This document shows positions 40,018 to 46,052 of a stretch of DNA of 64,000 nt, piece after piece; the stretch's first letter is position 1; every line of letters begins with the position of its first letter. The DNA lies in contig NZ_JACHDN010000001.1 in the NCBI RefSeq assembly GCF_014201095.1, positions 3,844,001 to 3,908,000 of the forward strand. Direction: 5' to 3'. A program made the translations under genes and the position numbers. The notes below the pieces were generated by a model. The model did no database searches, was not told the DNA's origin, and worked only from the letters and a program-made list of their open reading frames with translations. Origin of the DNA: Cellulomonas hominis (lineage in GTDB: Bacteria; Actinomycetota; Actinomycetes; Actinomycetales; Cellulomonadaceae).

Positions 40018-40355
40018 TGTGCCGGAACATCACCACGCTGCGGGGCCTGGAGCCCGCCGCGACGCCGGAGGAGATCGAGGCCGCGTCGCGGCAGTTCGTC
40101 CGGAAGGTCACGGGCGTGCAGTCGCTGAGCGCCGTGACCGAGGAGCCGGTGGAGCGGGCCGTGGCGGAGATCGCCGCGATCGTGACGCGGCTGCTCGACG
40201 AGCTCCCCGAGCGCCGCCGCCCGCCGGCCACGGTCCCGCCCCTGCGCCGCCCCGAGGTCCGCGCCCGCCTGGGCCTCGACGCCGAGCCTTCCCACGAGCA
40301 CGAGCACGGGCACGAGCACTCCCACGCGCACCCGCACGAGCACGTGCCCGCGTAG
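40017..40355 (+). CDS. DUF2277 family protein with His-rich tail
   Basis: 112 residues. The N-terminal MCRNITTLRGLEPAATPEEI and FVRKVTGVQ are the signature of DUF2277, a small bacterial family of unknown function. After residue 90 the protein ends in a tail dominated by His-Glu pairs (HEHEHGHEHSHAH), which should bind divalent metal ions. The ATG is preceded by GGGGGAG and overlaps the stop of the VOC gene (TGATG), so the two are translationally coupled. A strong hairpin follows. Confidence 0.85.
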   Translation: MCRNITTLRGLEPAATPEEIEAASRQFVRKVTGVQSLSAVTEEPVERAVAEIAAIVTRLLDELPERRRPPATVPPLRRPEVRARLGLDAEPSHEHEHGHEHSHAHPHEHVPA

Positions 40356-40361
40356 CGCAGC

Positions 40362-40412
40362 GCGAGGTCGAGGGTCTCGTCCGGAGCGCGCCCCCGACAC
40401 CCTCGACCTCGC
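40362..40412. terminator. bidirectional terminator between convergent DUF2277 and livF
   Basis: Perfect 14-bp arms (40362-40375 and 40399-40412), 23-base loop. A second, exclusive pairing exists between GAGGGTCTC (40370-40378) and GAGACCCTC (40415-40423). Confidence 0.75.
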
Positions 40413-40454
40413 ATGAGACCCTCGGACCTCGCCCCTTCCGGCCCGCCCCGCGCC

Positions 40455-41273
40455 TCAGGCCTCCGGGGACTCGCACCGGGTCGCCGCCTCCACGTCCGTC
40501 GCCAGGGTGCCCAGGTAGAGCTCGATCACCTTCGGGTCGTGCATCAGGTCCCGGCCGGGGCCGGAGTAGGCGTTCGAGCCCTGGTCCAGCACGTACGCCC
40601 GGTCGCAGATCTGCAGGCACCGCCGCGCGTTCTGCTCGACGATGACGACGGACACCCCGGCCTTGTTGATCTTGCGGGTGCGCAGGAACGTCTCGTCCTG
40701 CCGCACGGGGGACAGGCCGGCCGAGGGCTCGTCGAGCAGCAGCACGGACGGGTCCATCATGAGCGCGCGCGCCATGGCGACCATCTGCCGCTCGCCGCCG
40801 GACAGCGAGCCCGCCCGCTGCTTGCGCCGCTCCCCGAGCACGGGGAACAGGTCGACGATGAACGCGAACCGCTCGGCGAACCGCTTCGGCGACTGGAACA
40901 GCCCCATCTCGAGGTTCTCCTGGATGGAGAGCGACGGGAACACGTTGTTGGTCTGCGGCACGAAGCCGACGCCGCGCCGCACGAGCGAGTCCGCCCGGTG
41001 GTTGGTGATGTCCTCGCCCTTCAGCACCACCGAGCCGGACCGGATGGTCACCAGCCCGAACAGCGCCTTGAGCAGCGTGGACTTGCCCGCGCCGTTCGGG
41101 CCGATGATGCCGACGAGCTCCCCGGGGTGCACGACGAGGTTGCAGTCGTTGAGGATGTTCACCCCCGGCACGTAGCCGGCGACCAGCGAGGTGGCCGCGA
41201 GCAGCGGCTCCCCGGCGGGTGCGCCGCGGTGGACGGTCGAGGGGTCGTTCCCCTGCACGGCGGTGCTGCTCAT
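40455..41273 (-). CDS. livF: branched-chain amino acid ABC transporter ATP-binding protein LivF
   Basis: 272-residue ATPase. Walker A IIGPNGAGKSTLLKALFGL, signature LSGGERQMVAMARALMM, Walker B VLLLDEPSAGLSP and the switch His replaced by Gln-Asn in VVIVEQNARRCLQ, which is normal for LivF proteins. N-terminal 27 residues are an extra tail. Its ATG overlaps the livG stop (ATGA). Last gene of the livHMGF operon; energises import of branched-chain amino acids together with LivG. Confidence 0.93.
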   Translation of the reverse strand: MSSTAVQGNDPSTVHRGAPAGEPLLAATSLVAGYVPGVNILNDCNLVVHPGELVGIIGPNGAGKSTLLKALFGLVTIRSGSVVLKGEDITNHRADSLVRRGVGFVPQTNNVFPSLSIQENLEMGLFQSPKRFAERFAFIVDLFPVLGERRKQRAGSLSGGERQMVAMARALMMDPSVLLLDEPSAGLSPVRQDETFLRTRKINKAGVSVVIVEQNARRCLQICDRAYVLDQGSNAYSGPGRDLMHDPKVIELYLGTLATDVEAATRCESPEA

Positions 41274-42217
41274 CGGGTGCCCTCCTCGGTCGTGGTCGCG
41301 TCCTCCAGCAGGGCGTCGTCGCCGAGGTCGGTGTCGTGGTGCGCGCCGAGGTAGGCGTCGATGACGGCCTGGTCGGCCATGACGTCCTCGGGCGGTCCCT
41401 CCGCGACGATCCGTCCCTCGGCCATGACGACGACCCAGTCGGAGATGTGCCGGACCATGTGCATGTCGTGCTCGACGAACAGCACGGTGGTGCCCTCCTC
41501 CCGCAGGGCCTGGATGTGCCCGAGCAGCGACTGCGTGAGCGCGGGGTTCACGCCGGCCATCGGCTCGTCGAGCATGACCATGGTCGGCTTCGACATCAGC
41601 GCCCGGGCCATCTCCAGCAGCTTGCGCTGCCCGCCGGACAGGCTGCCGGCGAAGTCGTCGCGCTTGGCGTCGAGCTTGAACCGGACCAGCAGCTCCTCGG
41701 CCTGCTCCGTGATCTCCCGCTCGCGGGCGCGCCACAGCGGCGGCACGAGGGCGGTGAGCAGGTTCTCGCCGGGCTGGTGGGCGGCACCGAGCCGCATGTT
41801 CTCGATGACGGTCATCCGGGACAGCGCCTTGGTCAGCTGGAAGGTGCGGACCATCCCGGACCGGGTGACGCGCGCCGCGGACACCCCGGACAGCGACCGG
41901 CCCTCGAACGACCAGGTGCCGGTCGACGGCTTGTCGAAGCCGGTGAGCAGGTTGAACAGCGTGGTCTTGCCGGCGCCGTTCGGCCCGATGAGCGCGGTGA
42001 TCGCACCGCGCTGGACCTCGAGGTGCCCGACGTCGACGGCGGTCATGCCGCCGAAGTGCCGCGTGACGCCGTCGGCGACGACGATCGCGTCCGGCTTCGG
42101 CACGCCGGGCGTGTGCGCGACGTGCGCGAGGTCGGCCGTGACGCGGTCCTTGCCGGTGGCCGTGGTCGCGTACGGGACGGGCGGGGGGACGTGGCCCCGG
42201 GGGACGTCAGCGGACAT
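41270..42217 (-). CDS. livG: branched-chain amino acid ABC transporter ATP-binding protein LivG
   Basis: 315-residue ATPase with Walker A LIGPNGAGKTTLFNLLTGF, the LivG-type VRTFQLTKALSRMTVIENM, signature LSGGQRKLLEMARALM, Walker B MVMLDEPMAGVNP and switch His in VLFVEHDMHMV. Longer than typical LivG (about 255) owing to a 45-residue N-terminal extension and an acidic C-terminal tail. Overlaps livM by 11 bases upstream and livF by four downstream. Confidence 0.93.
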   Translation of the reverse strand: MSADVPRGHVPPPVPYATTATGKDRVTADLAHVAHTPGVPKPDAIVVADGVTRHFGGMTAVDVGHLEVQRGAITALIGPNGAGKTTLFNLLTGFDKPSTGTWSFEGRSLSGVSAARVTRSGMVRTFQLTKALSRMTVIENMRLGAAHQPGENLLTALVPPLWRAREREITEQAEELLVRFKLDAKRDDFAGSLSGGQRKLLEMARALMSKPTMVMLDEPMAGVNPALTQSLLGHIQALREEGTTVLFVEHDMHMVRHISDWVVVMAEGRIVAEGPPEDVMADQAVIDAYLGAHHDTDLGDDALLEDATTTEEGTR

Positions 42218-43193
42218 CGATCGCCAGCTCCTTCTTGTCGCCGAGGATGCCTTGCGGTCGGAAGATCACCAGGAGCATCAGCGTGACGCCGACGACGATC
42301 CAGCCGAACTGCTCGATCTGCTCGGTGCGCATGACGGACTCCGGGACCCCGACGCGCATCACGGACTTGATGAGCATGAGCGCGGCCCAGAAGATGATCG
42401 ACCCCAGCACGGGACCGAACACGGTCGCGGCGCCGCCGAGCAGCAGGATCGTCCAGACGAAGAACGTCATCGGGCGGCCCATGGAGTCGGGCTGCACGGC
42501 GCGCGGCAGGACGTAGATGATCCCGGCCGCCGCGCCGATCACCCCGCCGAGGACGAGGGACTGCATCTTGTACGAGTAGACGCTCTTGCCGAGCGACCGC
42601 ACGGCGTCCTCGTCCTCGCGGATGCCCTTGAGCACGCGCCCCCACGGGGACCGGATCAGCAGCCAGACCAGCAGGCAGGCGAGCGCGACCACCGACCACC
42701 CGACGATGCGGACCCACCAGGAGTTCGAGGCGTTCATCGCGTACTCGAACGGCCCGATCGCGACGCTGCCGTCCGGGAACGGCGAGGCGTCCTGGAACGT
42801 GTGCTTGTACGAGTTGCCCGTGAGCCCGGACGAGGCGCCGGTGAGGTCGGTCAGCGCGGAGGACCGGCCGACCATGCGGATGATCTCCGCCGCGGCGATC
42901 GTGACGATCGCGAGGTAGTCGCCGCGCAGCTTCAGGGTCGGGATGCCGAGCAGCAGCGCGAACACCGCGGCGCACGCGAACGCGACCGCCACCGCGGCCC
43001 ACAGCGGCCACCCGGCGATCGTGGCGATGGCGAAGCCGTAGGCGCCGAGCAGCATGAACCCGGCCTGGCCCATGTTCAGCAGGCCGGTGAGGCCGAAGTG
43101 CACGTTGAGGCCGATGGCGGCGAGCGCGTAGGCCGCGGTCGTCGGGGCGAAGATCTCGCCGGCGACGTTGACGAGGATGCGGGACCACTCCAT
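42207..43193 (-). CDS. livM: branched-chain amino acid ABC transporter permease LivM
   Basis: 328-residue membrane protein with eight or more hydrophobic segments. Family marks are LNVHFGLTGLLNMGQAGFMLLGAYGFA near the start (split here as GLTGLLNMGQAGF), GDYLAIVTIAAAEIIRM and the closing LVIFRPQGILGD. ATG 43193 lies eight bases after the livH stop. Forms the membrane channel together with LivH. Confidence 0.92.
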   Translation of the reverse strand: MEWSRILVNVAGEIFAPTTAAYALAAIGLNVHFGLTGLLNMGQAGFMLLGAYGFAIATIAGWPLWAAVAVAFACAAVFALLLGIPTLKLRGDYLAIVTIAAAEIIRMVGRSSALTDLTGASSGLTGNSYKHTFQDASPFPDGSVAIGPFEYAMNASNSWWVRIVGWSVVALACLLVWLLIRSPWGRVLKGIREDEDAVRSLGKSVYSYKMQSLVLGGVIGAAAGIIYVLPRAVQPDSMGRPMTFFVWTILLLGGAATVFGPVLGSIIFWAALMLIKSVMRVGVPESVMRTEQIEQFGWIVVGVTLMLLVIFRPQGILGDKKELAIDVR

Positions 43194-43201
43194 GACGGCT
43201 C

Positions 43202-44608
43202 CTAACCGATCCGCTCGGCGCGGCCGAGGATGCCCTGGGGCCGCAGCAGCAGGACGAGGATGAGGATGAGCAGCGCGCCGGCGTAGCGCATGTCGCTCGG
43301 GATGACGAGGTTCGACATCTCGACGACCAGGCCGATGACGATCGACCCGGCCAGCGCGCCGAACGCCTGCCCCAGGCCGCCGAGCGTGACCGCCGCGAAC
43401 ATCAGGAGCAGCAGGGCGCCGCCCATGTTCCAGGAGGTCGCGTTGAGGTACAGGCCCATGAGCACGCCGCCGAGCGCGGCCAGGCCGGCCCCGAGCGTCC
43501 AGACGAGCCGGATGATCCGGTCCACCGTGATGCCGGACGCCGCGGCGAGCGCGGGGTTGTCCGAGACGGCACGGGTGGCGCGGCCGACGCGCGTGCCGAG
43601 CAGGAAGTACGCGACCCCCGCCAGGACGACCGCCGCGATGAGCAGCGACCACAGCGACGTGGTGCTGATCCGCACCGAGCCGAGGGTGACGGTCGTCGGG
43701 TTCGTCGTGACGATGCGCAGCGCGCCGCCGCCGAAGAAGAACTGGAACGCGTACTGCAGCGCCATCGACAGGCCGATCGTCACGATCATCAGCTGGGTGA
43801 GGCCCACCCGGCGGCGGCGCAGCGGGCGCCACATCCCGGCGTCCTGCAGCCAGCCGGACGCGGCGCCCACGGCGACGGCCAGCACGCCGGAGACCACGAG
43901 CGGCAGCCCGAGGATCTGGCAGCCGACGTACGCGAGGATCGCGCCGAGGGTGACCTGCTCGCCGTGCGCGAAGTTCGACAGCCCCGTCGTGCCGTAGATC
44001 AGCGACAGGCCGACCGAGGCGAGGGCGAGGAGGACGCCGAAGACCAGGCCGCTGGTGGCCTGCTGCGCGAGCCGCCCCCAGGAGAACCCGCTGCCGCCCG
44101 AGCCGGACGGGGCGTCGGCCTCGGCGTCGGACGCGGGCGCTGTGCTGCCCGGGTCCGGCTCGGCCGAGGCGTCGTCGGACCCTCCGGCGGCCGGTGCCCC
44201 GAGCGGGAACAGCGCCCCCGCGGAGGAGCCGAGCGCGACGGTGACCGTGCGGGGGTTCCCGGCGGGGTCCCGCAGCGTCTCGCCCGCGGGCAGGGTCGCG
44301 ACGTCCAGCGTGACGGTGTAGTCGCCGGCGGCGGTCACCGCCACGGTCCACCGGCCGTCGGCGTCCGTGGTCGCCGTGCTGGTGCCGCCCGGGCCCTCGA
44401 CGTCGAGGACCACGCCGGCGGCGGGCTGCTGGTCGGCCGTGCGGATCGTGCCGTTGAGGCACCCCGTCGCCGCGTCCGCGACGCAGCCGGCCGTGGCCGC
44501 CCGCGCGGTCGCCGGCGCGGCGAGGGTGAGGAGCAAGGAGAGGAGGAGCACGCCGAGGGCGGCGAGCGCCCCGGCGGTGGAACGGTCCCTGGTCGCGGCT
44601 CGGCGCAC
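43202..44608 (-). CDS. livH: LivH permease with N-terminal signal peptide and exported Ig-like domain
   Basis: 468 residues, about 170 more than a plain LivH. Residues 1-38 look like a cleavable signal peptide (LLLSLLLTLAAPATARA). Residues about 42-130 form a small beta-sandwich of the carboxypeptidase-regulatory/transthyretin-like kind (CLNGTIRTADQQPAAGVVLD, then TTDADGRWTVAVTAAGDYTV). Residues 131-172 are an acidic Ser/Gly/Pro linker, and the LivH permease follows (LSLIYGTTGLSNFAHGEQVT, ending LLRPQGILGRAER). GTG start with GGAGGA upstream. First gene of livHMGF; the exported domain may contact the binding lipoprotein LivK or the cell wall (inference). Confidence 0.9.
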   Translation of the reverse strand: MRRAATRDRSTAGALAALGVLLLSLLLTLAAPATARAATAGCVADAATGCLNGTIRTADQQPAAGVVLDVEGPGGTSTATTDADGRWTVAVTAAGDYTVTLDVATLPAGETLRDPAGNPRTVTVALGSSAGALFPLGAPAAGGSDDASAEPDPGSTAPASDAEADAPSGSGGSGFSWGRLAQQATSGLVFGVLLALASVGLSLIYGTTGLSNFAHGEQVTLGAILAYVGCQILGLPLVVSGVLAVAVGAASGWLQDAGMWRPLRRRRVGLTQLMIVTIGLSMALQYAFQFFFGGGALRIVTTNPTTVTLGSVRISTTSLWSLLIAAVVLAGVAYFLLGTRVGRATRAVSDNPALAAASGITVDRIIRLVWTLGAGLAALGGVLMGLYLNATSWNMGGALLLLMFAAVTLGGLGQAFGALAGSIVIGLVVEMSNLVIPSDMRYAGALLILILVLLLRPQGILGRAERIG

Positions 44609-45014
44609 CTGGTCCTCCGTCCGGTCGTGGCCGACGGATCGGCCGGAGTCGGCAGCGGGCCCGCGGTGGACGGCAGGACGGTCCTGCCGGGCGGGTTGGG
44701 CGCGACAGTAGGGAGGCCGTGTGTCCGGCCGATTACGGGCGTGTTCGAGGCGATCGCGTCCTTGCGCCGGGCGGCCGGGACGCCGGGCGGGAGCGGTCCC
44801 ACGGTGGGCCGTTCACCCGCGAGAGTGAGCCGTCCCACACGCCCGGTCGCTGACCAGCGGGTTCGCGCCGGACCCCCGCGACGGTTGTCGGAGGCGACTA
44901 GGCAGGACGGGTTGCGGTGGGCCATGATCGGGCGAATGCCGCGGGGGGCGCAGCAGGCTCGCGACGACACCGAGGTCGCCGCGCCGTCCGAGTCCGACTG
45001 GAGGTCGCCGCACC
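44609..45014. other. 406-base divergent intergenic region (livH / GNAT)
   Basis: Contains the leader and presumed promoter of livHMGF on the minus strand and of the GNAT gene on the plus strand. Apart from the 19-base palindrome at 44671-44689 I see no gene, RNA or convincing -35/-10 pair. Confidence 0.6.
44671..44689. promoter_or_regulatory. palindrome upstream of livHMGF
   Basis: CGGCAGGAC and GTCCTGCCG (9-base perfect arms) around a single G, 63 bases upstream of the livH start; position and symmetry suit an operator, or a leader hairpin. Confidence 0.45.
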
Positions 45015-45701
45015 GTGCCGTCGCCCGTCGCCGTCCGTCCTGCTCGTCCGGAGGACCTGGACGTCCTCGTCACCCTCAGCCTGGCCGCGCGGTCGGAGTC
45101 CCTGGTCGGGGCCCAGCTCTGCACGGACGACGCCGACCGGCTCCGCCACCAGATCGGCGCCCTGGTCGCCGAGCCGGGCGCCCTGGGCCTGGTCGGCATG
45201 CTGGACGGCGAGGTGTGCGGCATGGCGCTCGCGCGGATCGTCGGGCCCAGCCTGTTCACCGACGAGGTGACCGTCTCCATCGAGGCCGTGTTCGTCGCCG
45301 AGGGCGCGCGGCGCCGCGGCGTCGGGCACGCGCTGCTCGGCGGGGTGGTCGAGGAGGCGCAGCGCGCCGGGGCGTCCGACGTGCTCGCCGTCCCGCTGCC
45401 GGGCGCGCGCGGCATGCTGCGGTTCCTGGCGCGGCTGGGCTTCGCGCCCGCGGCCGCGCACCGCGTCGTGAGCACCGAGGCGCTGCAGCGCCGCCTGGTG
45501 GCCGACGCGCCGGCCCGCCGCCCGTCGGGGCGCGTCGGGCTGGACGACCTCATCGCCCGCCGCCGCCGCGCCCGCGCGGGGCGGGGCGTGGCGGGCGCGG
45601 AGGCCGCGGCGGTTCAGACCGGCCGGGCGTCCATCAGCATGCAGGTGAGCCGGGCGGAGCAGATCCGCCGGCCGCGCGGGTCCTCGACCACCACGTCGTA
45701 G
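45015..45701 (+). CDS. GNAT-family N-acetyltransferase
   Basis: 228 residues from a GTG with a GGAG site. The acetyl-CoA-binding core is visible as VSIEAVFVAEGARRRGVGHALL (the RRxGxG/A loop near residue 98) followed by VEEAQRAGASDVLAVPLP and FLARLGFAPAAAHRV. The last 40 residues are Arg/Ala-rich and overlap the 3' end of the convergent PaaI gene by 88 bases. Target substrate (amine, peptide or antibiotic) unknown. Confidence 0.82.
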   Translation: MPSPVAVRPARPEDLDVLVTLSLAARSESLVGAQLCTDDADRLRHQIGALVAEPGALGLVGMLDGEVCGMALARIVGPSLFTDEVTVSIEAVFVAEGARRRGVGHALLGGVVEEAQRAGASDVLAVPLPGARGMLRFLARLGFAPAAAHRVVSTEALQRRLVADAPARRPSGRVGLDDLIARRRRARAGRGVAGAEAAAVQTGRASISMQVSRAEQIRRPRGSSTTTS

Positions 45702-46033
45702 GTCGCGACCCGCCCGCCGAGGTGCACCGCGGTGGCCGTGCCGGTCACCACGCCGTCGGTGGCCGCGCGGTGGTGCGTGCAGCTCAGCTCGATGCCGACC
45801 GCCCGGCGGTCCGGGCCGGCGTGCGCCGCGGCGGCGTACGAGCCCAGGGTCTCGGCGAGCACCGCCGACGCGCCGCCGTGCAGCAGGCCGTAGGGCTGGG
45901 CGTTCCCGGCGACGGGCATCGTGCCGACGGCGCGGTCGGGACCGACCTCCAGCAGCTCGATGCCCATGCGCTCCATGAGGGTGCCGGGCGGGTAGGGGGG
46001 CGGGGTCTGGGGCTCCGGGCCGGTGTCGGACAT
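45614..46033 (-). CDS. PaaI-family hotdog thioesterase
   Basis: 139-residue hotdog-fold protein with the family active-site segment GLLHGGASAVLAETLGSYAA (Asn/Asp-His-Gly-Gly type) and the strand GIELSCTHHRAATDGVVTG. Such enzymes hydrolyse aryl- or acyl-CoA thioesters. The ATG at 46033 is divergent from polA with only 19 bases between, so the two promoters overlap. The 3' end overlaps the convergent GNAT gene. Confidence 0.9.
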   Translation of the reverse strand: MSDTGPEPQTPPPYPPGTLMERMGIELLEVGPDRAVGTMPVAGNAQPYGLLHGGASAVLAETLGSYAAAAHAGPDRRAVGIELSCTHHRAATDGVVTGTATAVHLGGRVATYDVVVEDPRGRRICSARLTCMLMDARPV

Positions 46034-46039
46034 GACCGA

Positions 46040-46045
46040 TAGGTT
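46040..46045 (+). promoter_or_regulatory. -10 element of polA
   Basis: TAGGTT seven bases before the polA GTG; with no ribosome site between, polA is probably leaderless. Confidence 0.5.
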
Positions 46046-46052
46046 GGCACCC

